NCBI GenBank assembly: GCA_963772375.1
Contig: CAVYXG010000004.1
Coordinates: 372,001 to 436,000 of the forward strand
DNA length: 64,000 nt
Source of the DNA: DATBHM01 sp963772375
Lineage (GTDB): Bacteria; Actinomycetota; UBA4738; JACQTL01
Reading direction: 5' to 3'
Below are positions 7,453-16,516 of the stretch, in pieces. A program made the position numbers and the translations under genes. How positions within the stretch are numbered: position 1 is the stretch's first letter; every line of letters begins with the position of its first letter. Below the pieces are notes generated by a model, which ran no database searches, had not been told where the DNA came from, and was given only the letters and a program-made list of their open reading frames with translations.

Positions 7453-8232
7453 ATGACCGCAGAGGCACTCATCGGTTTCCTCGACGCGCTCGCCGGCGGG
7501 ACGGTCGGCGTCGTCGACCTCACCCAGCCGCTGTCCGAGGCGACGCCCATCATCCAACTGCCGCCGCCGTTCGCGAACACGCCCGGCTGGAAGATGCAGG
7601 AGATCAGCCGGTACGACGACCGGGGGCCGGCCTGGTACTGGAACTCGTTCGAGGGCGGCGAGCACGTCGGGACACACCTCGACGCGCCGATCCACTGGAT
7701 CACCGGCCGGGAGAAGGACGACGTGTCGCAGATCCCGGTGAGGAACCTCGTCGGCCCGGCCGTCGTGCTCGACCTCACCGACCGCGTCGCCGCCGACCCC
7801 GACTTCCTGCTCGCGATCGACGACGTGCGGGCGTTCGAACGGCTGCACGGCCCGCTGCCGGCCGGCGGCTGGCTGCTGTACCGAACCGGCTGGGACGCGC
7901 GAGCCCACGACCAGCAGGCGTTCCTCAACGCGAACGACACCGGCCCGCACACGCCCGGCATCAGCATCGAGTGCGCGAAGTGGCTGGCCGAGGAGGCGCC
8001 GGTCGTCGGCGTTGGCGTGGAGACCGTCGGAACGGACGCGGGCGCGGCGCACTCGTTCGACCCGCCGTTCCCGTGCCACTCGTTCGTGCTGGGCGCGAAC
8101 AAGTACGGCCTGACCCAGCTGGCCAACCTCGCCCAGCTCCCGCCGACGGGCTCGGTGCTGGTCGTCGCGCCGCTCAAGATCGTGAACGGCTCCGGCAGCC
8201 CGGCCCGCGTCCTGGCGCTCGTTCCGCGCTGA
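7453..8232 (+). CDS. Cyclase family protein (kynurenine formamidase-like hydrolase)
   Basis: A 259-residue member of the cyclase family (kynurenine formamidase, isatin hydrolase and polyketide-cyclase-like hydrolases). The hallmark metal-binding motif HxGTHxDxPxH is seen as EHVGTHLDAPIHW near residue 75, and the family's early VVDLTQPLSEATPI and later VGVGVETVGTDAGAAHSF segments are present. These enzymes hydrolyse formamide, lactam or similar bonds using a divalent metal. The gene follows the TPP decarboxylase pair by 16 bp and probably shares its transcript, so the substrate may feed or result from the 2-oxoacid handled there. No tryptophan-catabolism gene is nearby, so kynurenine is not specifically supported. 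Confidence 0.82.
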   Translation: MTAEALIGFLDALAGGTVGVVDLTQPLSEATPIIQLPPPFANTPGWKMQEISRYDDRGPAWYWNSFEGGEHVGTHLDAPIHWITGREKDDVSQIPVRNLVGPAVVLDLTDRVAADPDFLLAIDDVRAFERLHGPLPAGGWLLYRTGWDARAHDQQAFLNANDTGPHTPGISIECAKWLAEEAPVVGVGVETVGTDAGAAHSFDPPFPCHSFVLGANKYGLTQLANLAQLPPTGSVLVVAPLKIVNGSGSPARVLALVPR

Positions 8233-8293
8233 CCGCCTGAGCCTCGATCCGACCGGTGACCGACCACGCGGCCCGCCCTCGACGGTCGGTGCG

Positions 8294-9145
8294 ATGAACG
8301 CGGCAGCGGTGATCCTCGCCCTCCTTGCGTCGCTCGGCTACGGCTCATCCGACTTCTCGGCCGGGATCGGCGGACGGAGGACGTCGGTGGGCGGGGTGGT
8401 CGTCGCGCAGCAACCGGTGGCGGCGCTGGCGACGGTGATCATCTGGGCGCTGTATGGCACCTCGTCGCCGACCGCTGCCGCGCTCGCATGGGGCGCGCTG
8501 AGCGGTCTCGGGAACGGCTTCGGAACCGTCGCCCTGTATCGCGGGCTCGCCGTGGCGCGGATGAGCGTGGTGGCATCGGTTTCCGCGGTCCTCGCCGCCG
8601 TCATCCCCGCGACGGTCGGGATCGCGCTCGGTGATCACCTGTCCGTACCGGAGGCGGCGGGGATGGCCCTCGCCATCCCGGCCATCGCGCTGGTGTCGCT
8701 GTCCGCGGGAACCGAGGGCGGCAGGCGCCCGGGAATCCGGGAGGGCCTGGTCGCCGGCGCCGCATTCGGCCTGTTCTTCGTGGCCCTCGACCGGGCGGGA
8801 ACCGCGAGCGGCGCGTGGCCGCTGCTGCCGGGGGAGGCGGTGACCCTCGCCATCGCCATCCCCCTCGGACTCCGCATGTCCCACATGGACGGAGGTCGTC
8901 GAGCGGCCATCCCCTACGGTGTGGCCGCCGGCGTCCTCGGTGCCCTGGCGACGGCGGCGTTCTTCTTCGCCACTGGGAAGGGAGACCTCTCGCTGGTCGC
9001 CGTCCTCACGGCCCTCTACCCGGCCGTGACGATCGTCCTGGCGCGGCTCCTCCTCTCCGAACGATGGAGCCGATCGCAGGGCCTGGGGCTGCTCGCCGCC
9101 GCCGCCTCGGTCGTCCTGATCAGCGTCGGCTCCGGCGCGTCCTGA
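8294..9145 (+). CDS. EamA/DMT-superfamily transporter
   Basis: A 283-residue integral membrane protein with about ten hydrophobic segments arranged as two five-helix halves. The first begins at AAAVILALLASLGYGSSDFSAGIGG, a typical drug/metabolite transporter N-terminus, and each half ends in a glycine/alanine-rich helix. Members export amino acids, nucleotide derivatives or other small metabolites at the inner membrane. The ATG at 8294 starts right at the first membrane helix. It stands alone between the cyclase gene and the LOG gene on the same strand, and no substrate can be inferred. Confidence 0.8.
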   Translation: MNAAAVILALLASLGYGSSDFSAGIGGRRTSVGGVVVAQQPVAALATVIIWALYGTSSPTAAALAWGALSGLGNGFGTVALYRGLAVARMSVVASVSAVLAAVIPATVGIALGDHLSVPEAAGMALAIPAIALVSLSAGTEGGRRPGIREGLVAGAAFGLFFVALDRAGTASGAWPLLPGEAVTLAIAIPLGLRMSHMDGGRRAAIPYGVAAGVLGALATAAFFFATGKGDLSLVAVLTALYPAVTIVLARLLLSERWSRSQGLGLLAAAASVVLISVGSGAS

Positions 9146-9268
9146 GGTCGGCATGACACATCTCAGCATGTACGACGGCGAAACCACGTGGCCGTGATCC
9201 GTCGGTGCGCGATGGCCGCTGAGGCACCGAGTCGCGCTCGGACCCCGCGTCGTGCATCCTGTGCGGCC

Positions 9269-10060
9269 ATGACCGACGAACGAGAACGACGGGTCCGCAG
9301 GGGCCGGGTCGTCGAGCGGGACACCGGCGGGACGACCGATGACCAACGCCTGCTCGAACGGCGGCCGACGGAGTTCCTCGATCAGGACCCCTGGCGGGTC
9401 ATGCGGATCATGTCCGAGTTCGTCGAGGGGTTCGACGCGCTCGCCGAGATCCCGGAGGCGATCACCGTCTTCGGCTCCGCGCGCGTCCGCGAGCCCGACC
9501 CCATGTACGACGCCGCTCGTGCGGTCGGCCGCGAGCTCGCGAAGGGCGAGTTCGCCGTCATCACCGGCGGCGGCCCGGGGATCATGGAGGCCGCCAACCG
9601 GGGCTGCCAGGAGGCCGGTGGCCTGTCGATCGGCTGCAACATCGAGCTGCCGTTCGAACAGCGCATGAACGACTACGTGGACTTCGGCATCGACTTCCGG
9701 TACTTCTTCGTGCGCAAGACCATGTTCGTGAAGTACGCGGAGGGGTTCGTCGTCTTCCCGGGCGGCTATGGAACCCTCGACGAGCTGTTCGAGTCGCTCA
9801 CGCTCACCCAGACCGGCAAGATCCAGCACTTCCCGGTGGTGCTGTTCGGCGGTGACTACTGGCAGGGACTGCTCGACTGGCTCCGCGGACGCCTGCTCGA
9901 GGAGGGCGAGATCAACGCGGCCGACCTCGACCTGTTCGTCACGATGGACGACCCCGGGAGCGTCGTCCCGTACATCCGCGAGGTGCTCGGCGACCGCGAC
10001 GCCGACCACGACCCCCGCGAGGAGCCCCACGTCGAGCCCCGCAAGGGCGACGCGCGGTGA
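9269..10060 (+). CDS. LOG family protein (TIGR00730-type Rossmann fold)
   Basis: A 263-residue LOG (Lonely Guy) protein. It has the nucleotide-binding segment ITVFGSARV, the GGGPGIMEAANRG loop, and the catalytic PGGYGTLDE motif (family PGGxGTxxE). Known LOG enzymes release free base from nucleoside 5'-monophosphates (cytokinin riboside 5'-monophosphate phosphoribohydrolase); many were once misnamed lysine decarboxylases. The ATG at 9269 was preferred to upstream in-frame starts because the preceding codons lack conserved sequence. The stop overlaps the GTG of the phospholipase D-like gene, so these two are coupled. A link to nucleotide salvage is possible but the gene is far from the purine island. 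Confidence 0.85.
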   Translation: MTDERERRVRRGRVVERDTGGTTDDQRLLERRPTEFLDQDPWRVMRIMSEFVEGFDALAEIPEAITVFGSARVREPDPMYDAARAVGRELAKGEFAVITGGGPGIMEAANRGCQEAGGLSIGCNIELPFEQRMNDYVDFGIDFRYFFVRKTMFVKYAEGFVVFPGGYGTLDELFESLTLTQTGKIQHFPVVLFGGDYWQGLLDWLRGRLLEEGEINAADLDLFVTMDDPGSVVPYIREVLGDRDADHDPREEPHVEPRKGDAR

Positions 10061-11178
10061 CCGACGGGGACCTGCTCGAAGCCCGGACCCTCACCGACGG
10101 CGGCCAGCAGGCAGAGGCCGTCGCCGGCTGGATCGCCGAGTTCCTCGACGGCGCGCTGCACACGTTGGACGTCGCCCTGTACGACCTCCGCGTGGACGGC
10201 CCGGCCGAGGGCATCATCGTCGACGCGTTCCACCGCGCCCTGCAGCGCGGCGTGACCGGAAGGCTGGTCTACAACGTCGATCACGAGAAGCCGATCCCCG
10301 TTCCCCCGCCGCCCGACACCGACGTGGCCATGCTCGAGGCCTGCGGCCTCCCCACGCGCGGCGTCCCCGGCATCCCCGATCTCATGCACCACAAGTACGT
10401 CGTCCGCGACGGGCAGGAGGTGTGGACCGGTTCGATGAACTGGACGAACGACTCCTGGACCCGCGAGGAGAACGTCGTCGTGGTCGTCAACGCGCCGCAG
10501 GTCGCCGCCGTCTACACCAGGAACTTCGAGGAGCTGTGGAGCAGGCAGCGGGTGCTCGGTTCCGGTGAGTACGCCACCGACCCCGTCGAACGGGACGGCA
10601 CGAGCGTCCGGCCGTGGTTCTCGCCGGGGAGAGGCCGGCGCATCGCCAGCCGCATCTCCGGCGCCATCGACCGGGCCGAACGCCGCGTCCGCATCGTCTC
10701 GCCCGTCCTCTCCGCGGGCCCGATCATCGGCTCCCTGGCCGAACGCGCGGCGAAGCACGACATCGACCTCGCCGGCGTGGTCGACGGCACGCAGGTGGCC
10801 GAGGTCATCTCGCAGTGGCGGGCCGACGTCAACGCCGCCTGGAAGATCCCCACACTGCAGACCGTGCTGAAGTTCGCGCCGTTCTCCGGCAAGCGCTCGA
10901 CGCCGTACGGGCCGGACACCGTGCACGACTACATGCACGCGAAGTTCGTCGTGGCCGACGACATGGTGTTCGTGGGCTCGTACAACCTGTCCCACTCCGG
11001 CGAGGAGAACGCCGAGAACGTCCTCGAGATCCGCGATCCCGCGCTGGCCGACCGGCTGGCGGCGTTCGCCGACGAGATCCGCGCCCGGTATCCGCGCATC
11101 GACGCCGGCGACCCGGAACCCGTCGCGCCGGCGGCGGCCGCCACCCGGCCACAGGTCCCGGGCCCCCGGTTATCGTGA
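10057..11178 (+). CDS. Phospholipase D-like domain protein
   Basis: A 373-residue protein with two HKD (HxKxxxxD) phospholipase D half-sites: MHHKYVVRDGQEVWTGSMNWT near residue 109 and MHAKFVVADDMVFVGSYNLS near residue 293. Each is followed by the usual G-S-x-N-x-[TS] segment. The two-HKD layout occurs in cardiolipin synthases, phosphatidyltransferases and PLD-type nucleases. No signal peptide or membrane helix is seen, so a cytoplasmic phosphodiesterase or transferase is most likely. GTG start overlaps the LOG stop by 4 bp. The last 25 residues are Ala/Pro-rich and probably unstructured. Confidence 0.82.
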   Translation: MTDGDLLEARTLTDGGQQAEAVAGWIAEFLDGALHTLDVALYDLRVDGPAEGIIVDAFHRALQRGVTGRLVYNVDHEKPIPVPPPPDTDVAMLEACGLPTRGVPGIPDLMHHKYVVRDGQEVWTGSMNWTNDSWTREENVVVVVNAPQVAAVYTRNFEELWSRQRVLGSGEYATDPVERDGTSVRPWFSPGRGRRIASRISGAIDRAERRVRIVSPVLSAGPIIGSLAERAAKHDIDLAGVVDGTQVAEVISQWRADVNAAWKIPTLQTVLKFAPFSGKRSTPYGPDTVHDYMHAKFVVADDMVFVGSYNLSHSGEENAENVLEIRDPALADRLAAFADEIRARYPRIDAGDPEPVAPAAAATRPQVPGPRLS

Positions 11179-11183
11179 CGTCC

Positions 11184-12527
11184 ATGACCGATCACGGAGA
11201 ACTCACCGCTCGGGTCCACGGGGACTTCCCGAGGATCCGCGAGGAGCTGGAACGACTCGTCCGCATCCCGGGGATCGCGTTCGAGGGATTCGACCAGAAC
11301 CAGGTGGAGGCCTCCGCGGACGAGACCGCGGCGATCCTTCGCGATGCCGGCTGCCCGGAGGTCCGCATCCTCGAGCTGCAGGGCGCGGCACCGGCGGTGT
11401 TCGCCGACGTCCCGGGCCCCGACGGCGCGCCGACCGTCCTGCTGTACGCCCACCACGACGTGCAGCCGCCCGGGGCCGACGAGCTCTGGGAGTCGCCGCC
11501 GTTCGAGCCGTCCGAACGGGACGGCCGTCTGTACGGGCGGGGCTCGTGCGACGACAAGGCCGGGGTGGTGGTGCACGCCGCGGCCATGCGGGCGTTCCAG
11601 GCGCGCCCGCCCGTCCACGTCAAGATCTTCGTCGAGGGCGAGGAGGAGGCCGGCTCGCCGAACCTGTCGCGGTTCCTCGACGCGTTCGCCGACGACCTCG
11701 CGGCCGACGTGATCGTGCTCGCCGACTCGTCGAACTGGGACAACGGCGTCCCCGGACTGACCACCACGCTCCGCGGCCTGGTCGACTGCGAGGTCGAGGT
11801 CCGGGTGTCCGACCACGCCAACCACAGCGGGATGTACGGGGGCCCGGCGCCGGACGCGATCACGGCGCTCGCCCGGCTGCTGGCGACGCTCCACGACGAC
11901 CGCGGCAACGTGGCCGTCGCCGGCCTGTTCAGCGGGGAGCCCCCGGCGATCGACATGACCGAAGACGAGTACCGGGCGGATCTCGGCGCGCGCCCCGGCC
12001 TCGAGCTGATCGGCGAGGGAACCGTCACCGAGCGCCTGTGGGTCAAGCCCGCGATCGGCGTGCTCGGCATCGACGCCCCGAGCATCCGCAACGCGTCGAA
12101 CACGATCGTTCCGGTCGCGCGCGCCAGGGTCAGCCTGCGCCTCGCACCGGGCGACGACGCGCAGCGGGCGGCCGACGCACTGGCCAAGCACCTCGAGTCG
12201 AACGCGCCGTGGGGCGTCGAGGTCCGGATCGAACGCGGTGGCGCCGGCGAGCCCTACCGGGTCGACGCCCGGGGACCGGTGTACGAGGCCGCCCGGCGGG
12301 CGTTCCGCGACGCGTGGGGCGTCGACTCGGTGGACATGGGCTCCGGCGGCTCGATCCCGTTCGTCCACGACTTCGCCGAACGCCTCCCCCACGCCGCGCT
12401 GCTCCTCACCGGCGTCGAGGACCGCCAGGGCCGGGCCCACGCGGAGAACGAGAGCGTCGACCTCCGGGAGCTGGAGCGGGCCTGCCTGGCCGAGGCGCTG
12501 CTGCTCCGATACCTGGCCGAACGCTGA
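11184..12527 (+). CDS. M20 family dipeptidase
   Basis: A 447-residue zinc metallopeptidase of the M20 family. The metal ligands and catalytic residues are visible in order: YAHHDVQPPG (His and Asp), GRGSCDDKAG (bridging Asp), VEGEEEAGSP (catalytic Glu pair), LADSSNWD (Asp) and the C-terminal His in RAHAENE. The dimerisation insert (about residues 200-320) contains DHANHSGMYGG. Such enzymes cleave dipeptides or related amides in the cytoplasm. The start has TATCGT 7 nt before the ATG, suggesting its own leaderless transcript although it follows the PLD gene by only 5 bp. It is not YgeY-like by position, being 20 kb from the purine island. Confidence 0.88.
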   Translation: MTDHGELTARVHGDFPRIREELERLVRIPGIAFEGFDQNQVEASADETAAILRDAGCPEVRILELQGAAPAVFADVPGPDGAPTVLLYAHHDVQPPGADELWESPPFEPSERDGRLYGRGSCDDKAGVVVHAAAMRAFQARPPVHVKIFVEGEEEAGSPNLSRFLDAFADDLAADVIVLADSSNWDNGVPGLTTTLRGLVDCEVEVRVSDHANHSGMYGGPAPDAITALARLLATLHDDRGNVAVAGLFSGEPPAIDMTEDEYRADLGARPGLELIGEGTVTERLWVKPAIGVLGIDAPSIRNASNTIVPVARARVSLRLAPGDDAQRAADALAKHLESNAPWGVEVRIERGGAGEPYRVDARGPVYEAARRAFRDAWGVDSVDMGSGGSIPFVHDFAERLPHAALLLTGVEDRQGRAHAENESVDLRELERACLAEALLLRYLAER

Positions 12528-12537
12528 CGAGCCGCCC

Positions 12538-13299
12538 ATGCAGCGGTCGTCCTCCATCGGGGAGCTCATCGAGCGGATGGCGGCGCTGCTCGCGCCGATG
12601 GTCGAGCGCGACGACGAGCTGCAGCACTTCCACGCGACGTACCTCCGGACGACGAAGGCGGTCGCGGAACGCCTCGCGCGACCGGACGGGGGTGGCTTCC
12701 TCGACCCGCCGTGGGTCGAGGAGTGGGACCTGGTGTTCGCCGACCTGTACCTCGACGCCCTCGAGCGCTGGAACGCCGGCGAACCGGTTCCCGGCCCGTG
12801 GCGGATCGCCTTCGAGGCCACACGGGAACGGCTCCCCCACGTCCGTTACGTGCTGCTCGGCATGAACGCCCATGTGAACTTCGACCTGCCGCAGGCGCTG
12901 CTCGCCGCGATCACCGACGTCGAGTTCGACGACCCGGAGGTTCGCCGGCGGCGCGGCGCCGACCACGAGCGCATCGACCTGATCCTGGCCTCCCGCGTCG
13001 CCGCCGAGGACCGCGAGCTCCGCACGGTGGAGGGCCCCGGCGAGCGAACCTGGCTCGACCGGCTGCTCCAGCCGTTCAACCGGGCCGGGACCAAGCGGTT
13101 CCTGAAGGAGGCCCGCCGGAAGGTCTGGGCGAACGCCCGCCTGCTGAGCGCCGCCCGGCGGCGGGGTCCGGGGGCGCTCGAGGAACGCATCCGTCAGCTC
13201 GACCTGCTCGCCGAGGCCCGCGTCGCCGACCTCCGCGCGCCGGGCCAGGTGATCCTGAAGCTCGCGCGGGACGGCTTCGGCGTCGAGCTGGTTCCCTGA
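12538..13299 (+). CDS. DUF5995 family protein
   Basis: A 253-residue, mostly helical cytoplasmic protein. I recognise the layout of DUF5995: an N-terminal helix IGELIERMAALLAPM, then the conserved FADLYLDALERW and the PHVRYVLLGMNAHVNFDLPQAL block, in which N-A-H-V-N-x-D-L is the strongest signature. Function of the family is not known. The gene lies 10 bp after the M20 peptidase stop and is probably co-transcribed with it. No signal peptide or membrane segment is evident. The ATG follows GAGCCGCCC, so there is no strong ribosome-binding site, consistent with re-initiation from the upstream gene. Confidence 0.7.
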   Translation: MQRSSSIGELIERMAALLAPMVERDDELQHFHATYLRTTKAVAERLARPDGGGFLDPPWVEEWDLVFADLYLDALERWNAGEPVPGPWRIAFEATRERLPHVRYVLLGMNAHVNFDLPQALLAAITDVEFDDPEVRRRRGADHERIDLILASRVAAEDRELRTVEGPGERTWLDRLLQPFNRAGTKRFLKEARRKVWANARLLSAARRRGPGALEERIRQLDLLAEARVADLRAPGQVILKLARDGFGVELVP

Positions 13300-13360
13300 T
13301 CCGGGGGCCCTCCTGCCGCGAACGCTCGTCGGAGCCGGGTCGTCGAAGGGGTCGGGAGCG

Positions 13361-13990
13361 ATGTCGAGGCAGTTCGAACGGTTTGCGGGGGTCTGCGCCC
13401 TGCTGGTGGCGGTCGGCACGGTGCTGTATGGGATCACGTTCGCCATCAACGTGAAGTACGGCGACAAGTGGGCGGCGACGTCGTCGGCGGTGCTGCTCAT
13501 GGTGGGAGGCGTCATCGGCCTGGCGGTCGTGCTCGCGCTGTTCGCACGCCTCGAACGCGTCGACCGCGGGTTCGCCGGGCTGGGGCTGGTGTTCGGCATC
13601 GTGTCGGCGGCGGGTTCGATCGTCCACGGCGCGTTCGACCTCGCGGCGGCCGCGCATCCGCCGGCGTTCGGCGGCGACCTCGACGCGATCGATCCGCGCG
13701 GGCTGCTGACGTTCGGAGTGGCTGCGCTCTCCATCGCGGTCGCCGGGTGGCTGATCCTGCGCGGCGGCGCCTCGACGGGGTTCCCCGAGCGGCTGGGGCG
13801 GCTGGCCTACCTGTCGGCGGCGCTGCTGATCGTGCTCTACGTCGGCCGGCTCACGATCCTGAACCCGAAGAACCCCGTCCTGCTGGTCGCGGCGCTGGCC
13901 GAGGGCCTGGTCGTCAACCCGATCGTGTACCTGATGATCGGGAGGAGCCTCCGGTCCGGATCGACGACCGCTGCTACGGTTGGGGCATGA
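13361..13990 (+). CDS. Integral membrane protein of unknown function
   Basis: A 209-residue protein with about six hydrophobic helices: near residues 8-28 (FAGVCALLVAVGTVLYGITFA), 40-60, 72-92, 115-135, 148-165 and 172-192. A loop rich in Asp and Pro (AAHPPAFGGDLDAIDPRG) sits between helices three and four. The organisation resembles small DUF4386-like membrane proteins, but I cannot assign it firmly. GGGAG lies just before the ATG. The last codons overlap the start of the proteasome-activator gene (ATGA), so the two are transcribed together at least in part. Confidence 0.65.
   Translation: MSRQFERFAGVCALLVAVGTVLYGITFAINVKYGDKWAATSSAVLLMVGGVIGLAVVLALFARLERVDRGFAGLGLVFGIVSAAGSIVHGAFDLAAAAHPPAFGGDLDAIDPRGLLTFGVAALSIAVAGWLILRGGASTGFPERLGRLAYLSAALLIVLYVGRLTILNPKNPVLLVAALAEGLVVNPIVYLMIGRSLRSGSTTAATVGA
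13975..13980 (+). promoter_or_regulatory. -10-like TACGGT for leaderless bpa
   Basis: TACGGT (TANNNT) is followed by six nt and then the ATG of the proteasome-activator gene, the spacing expected of a leaderless transcript. It lies inside the end of the preceding membrane-protein gene. Confidence 0.3.
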
Positions 13991-14502
13991 CCGACGACGC
14001 CACCGAGCAGCAGGAACCGATCACCCTCCAGGCCGTCCCCGTTCCACCGGAAACCGAGCCCGCCCAGGGCGAGGACAAGGACGCCATCGCCGAGCCGGGC
14101 AAGCTCCTGCGGATCGCCGCGATGGTCCGCGAGCTGCTGGAGGAGACGCGCGGCGCGCCCCTCGACGAGCGCGGCCGGACTCGGCTCCGCCAGATCTACG
14201 AGCGCTCGATCGACGAGCTGAGGGTCGTGCTCCCCGACGAGCTCGAACGCGAGCTGCAGGAGTTCATCCTCCCGCTCGAGGGCGTGCCGACCGAATCGGA
14301 GATGCGCGTCGCGCAGGCGCAGCTGGTCGGATGGCTCGAGGGGCTGTTCCACGGGATCCAGGCGGCGATGGTGGCCCAGCAGCAGGCGGCGATGCAGCAG
14401 CTCCAGGAGCTCCGCCGCCGCGGCCTCCCGCCCGGCGCCATGCCGCGGATGCGGGGTCCGGGCGAACCCGAGGCCGACCCCGACCGGGGCCAGTACCTGT
14501 AA
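13987..14502 (+). CDS. bpa: Bacterial proteasome activator Bpa
   Basis: A 171-residue homologue of mycobacterial Bpa (PafE). The match is clear in AKLLRIAAMVRELLEETR-type N-terminal helix, the central AQAQLVGWLEGLFHGIQ block and the C-terminal Gly-Gln-Tyr-Leu, which docks into the 20S proteasome and opens its gate without ATP. The body is a helical bundle that assembles into a dodecameric ring in mycobacteria. The first 35 residues are acidic and disordered-looking. This gene shows that the organism has a 20S proteasome, a trait of actinobacteria, although no proteasome core or Pup gene is in the window. Its ATG overlaps the upstream stop, and an additional -10-like hexamer sits just before it. 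Confidence 0.92.
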   Translation: MTDDATEQQEPITLQAVPVPPETEPAQGEDKDAIAEPGKLLRIAAMVRELLEETRGAPLDERGRTRLRQIYERSIDELRVVLPDELERELQEFILPLEGVPTESEMRVAQAQLVGWLEGLFHGIQAAMVAQQQAAMQQLQELRRRGLPPGAMPRMRGPGEPEADPDRGQYL

Positions 14503-14520
14503 CGCCGCGCGCTACGGCGT
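14502..14520. terminator. Hairpin between convergent bpa and dehydrogenase genes
   Basis: ACGCCG (14502-14507) pairs with CGGCGT (14515-14520) around a 7-nt loop. It sits exactly at the two facing stop codons, so it could end both transcripts. No T-run follows on either strand. Confidence 0.35.
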
Positions 14521-15552
14521 CAGGACGACCTTGGTCGCCTCGCGGCGTTCGAACAGCTCGTAGCCGCGAACGGCGTCGGCCAGCGGCAGCCGGTGGCTGA
14601 TCAGCGGGATCGGGTCGACCTCGCCGGAGCGGACCGCCCGCAGTGTGCGCTCCCACCACCCATGCACCGGGCAGATCCCCCCGAACAGCAGCTTGAGCCC
14701 GCGCGTCCAGTACTCGCGGACGCCGACCGGCAGCACCTCGCTGCCGTACACGCCGATCACCGAGATCCGTCCGCCCCGCCGGGCGACCGCCTTCGCCGTC
14801 TCGAACGCCGGCAGGCCGCCCACCGCCTCCACGGCGACGTCCGCGCCGCGGCCCTCGGTCACCTCGCGAACGGCCGCCTTCGCGTCGCCGGCCGACGGGT
14901 CGATCCCGAGGCCGCCGGCCGCCCGGACGAGGTCGAGCCGCGGCTCGACGAGGTCGATCCCGATCACCGGGTGGGCCCCGAGCGCCATCGCGGCCAGCAC
15001 GGCGAAGTAGCCGACCGGCCCGCACCCCACCACCGCGACGCTCTCTCCCGGCCGGGGCGCCGCCAGGGCGGTCGCGTACCAGCCGGTCGTCAGCACGTCC
15101 CCCACGAAGAGCGCCCGGTCGTCGTCGATGTCGTCCGGGACGGCCAGCAGGTTGTGGTCTGCCCGGGGGATCCGAACCGCCTCGGCCTGCATGCCGCCCA
15201 GCGCACCGGCGGCGACCCCGAGGCCGAAGTTCCGCAGACCCGAGCACAGCGACGACTCGCCGTGCGTGCAGTACCAGCACGTCCCGCACACGTTGTCGAA
15301 CGGGAGCGCCACGCGTTCGCCGACGCGGAACCGCGACACCTCCGGCCCGACCTCCTCGACGACGCCCACGGCCTCGTGCCCGAGCGGCTCGCCGGGCAGC
15401 ATGGGCAGGCGGCCGGAGAGCGCGTGGAGGTCGGAGCCACAGATGGCCGAACGCGTGATGCGGATCACCACGTCCCCGGGCTCCTCGATCGCCGGATCGG
15501 GCTGTTCGCCCAGCCCGGCGACTCCTGGTTCCACGTAGAGGACGGCCTTCAT
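14512..15552 (-). CDS. Zinc-dependent alcohol/polyol dehydrogenase (MDR family)
   Basis: A 346-residue medium-chain dehydrogenase. Catalytic zinc ligands are visible in ICGSDLHALSG and GHEAVGVVEEVG. The structural zinc site is VCGTCWYCTHGESSLC (C-x2-C-x2-C-x7-C), and the NAD(P)-binding turn is VVGCGPVGYFAV. Start at MKAVLYVEPG, the usual first strand of the family; the longer in-frame extension is Arg-rich and not conserved. It lies 49 bp after the HIBADH-like gene on the same strand and is probably the last gene of the livKHMGF operon. With a LacI regulator upstream this suggests oxidation of an imported polyol or hydroxy acid, but the substrate is not evident. Confidence 0.87.
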   Translation of the reverse strand: MKAVLYVEPGVAGLGEQPDPAIEEPGDVVIRITRSAICGSDLHALSGRLPMLPGEPLGHEAVGVVEEVGPEVSRFRVGERVALPFDNVCGTCWYCTHGESSLCSGLRNFGLGVAAGALGGMQAEAVRIPRADHNLLAVPDDIDDDRALFVGDVLTTGWYATALAAPRPGESVAVVGCGPVGYFAVLAAMALGAHPVIGIDLVEPRLDLVRAAGGLGIDPSAGDAKAAVREVTEGRGADVAVEAVGGLPAFETAKAVARRGGRISVIGVYGSEVLPVGVREYWTRGLKLLFGGICPVHGWWERTLRAVRSGEVDPIPLISHRLPLADAVRGYELFERREATKVVLTP

Positions 15553-15601
15553 GGGAGCGACAGCATGCCGCACGGGCCGGCCGGCCGCGCGCCACCGGGT
15601 G

Positions 15602-16516
15602 TCATCCCGACGACTCGCCCCTCCCCGACATCGTCGCCAGGACGTCGTAGAGCGCCGCGAAGTCCTTCGTCCCCAGCCCGAGCGCACGGCCCGACGTCAA
15701 CAGCTGGTTGGTCACCGCGGTCGTCGGGAGCGGCACCTCGAGCTCCCGGCCCAGCTCCAGGGCCAGCAGCAGGTCCTTCTGCATCATGGCCACGCCGAAC
15801 CACGCCTCGTCCGGCTGCTGCAGCACGAACGGACCCCGGTACTTCAGCATCGGAGAGGCGATCACGCTGTTCAGCAGGACCTGCACCGCCGTCTCGCGGG
15901 GGACGCCGCTCTTCTCCGCCAGCAGCACCCCTTCGCTGAACGCCAGGATCTGCACCGCGAGGCTGAGGTTGGTGGCGATCTTCATGGTGACGGCCTGGCC
16001 GTTGCCGCCGACGTGAGTCACGACCGGACCGATCTCGCGCAGGATCGGTTCGACCCGACGGAACGCCTCCTCGTCGCCCCCCACCATCAGCGACAGCCGG
16101 CCCTCCTCGAGCGTGCTGACGCTCCCGGACACCGGCGAGTCGAGCATCGTCGCGCCGGCCTCGCGGACGCGTCCCGCGACTTCGCGGCTCGCCGCCGGTG
16201 CGATCGAGCTCATGTCGACGAACACCTGGCCGGGGCCAAGGCCCGCGACGATCCCATCGGGCCCTTCGGCGATCGACAGCAGGGCGTCGGTGTCCGCGAC
16301 CATGCTGAACACCACCTCGGACGACTCCGCGACCTCCCGGGGGGTGTCCGCCCATTCCATGCCCGCATCCACCAGCCAGTCCGCCCGGGACCGCGTGCGG
16401 TTGGTCCCGGTCACCGTGTGTCCGGCGTCCATGAGCCGTTTGACCACGCGGCTCCCCATCACGCCGAGGCCCACGAATCCCAGTTTCGTCCCGTTCTCCA
16501 CACCGCCCACGCTCAC
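15602..16516 (-). CDS. NAD(P)-dependent oxidoreductase, 3-hydroxyisobutyrate dehydrogenase family
   Basis: A 304-residue beta-hydroxyacid dehydrogenase. The N-terminal Rossmann motif is KLGFVGLGVMGSRVVKRL, followed by the NRT segment that sets NADP preference (TGTNRTRSRADWL). The substrate-binding region FVDMSSIAPA and the catalytic-Lys helix region GNGQAVTMKIATNL are both present. Members reduce or oxidise 3-hydroxyisobutyrate, tartronate semialdehyde, succinic semialdehyde or glyoxylate. The GTG start overlaps the livF stop (GTGA), tying it to the transporter operon and hinting that the imported solute is a hydroxy acid or sugar acid. Confidence 0.85.
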   Translation of the reverse strand: MSVGGVENGTKLGFVGLGVMGSRVVKRLMDAGHTVTGTNRTRSRADWLVDAGMEWADTPREVAESSEVVFSMVADTDALLSIAEGPDGIVAGLGPGQVFVDMSSIAPAASREVAGRVREAGATMLDSPVSGSVSTLEEGRLSLMVGGDEEAFRRVEPILREIGPVVTHVGGNGQAVTMKIATNLSLAVQILAFSEGVLLAEKSGVPRETAVQVLLNSVIASPMLKYRGPFVLQQPDEAWFGVAMMQKDLLLALELGRELEVPLPTTAVTNQLLTSGRALGLGTKDFAALYDVLATMSGRGESSG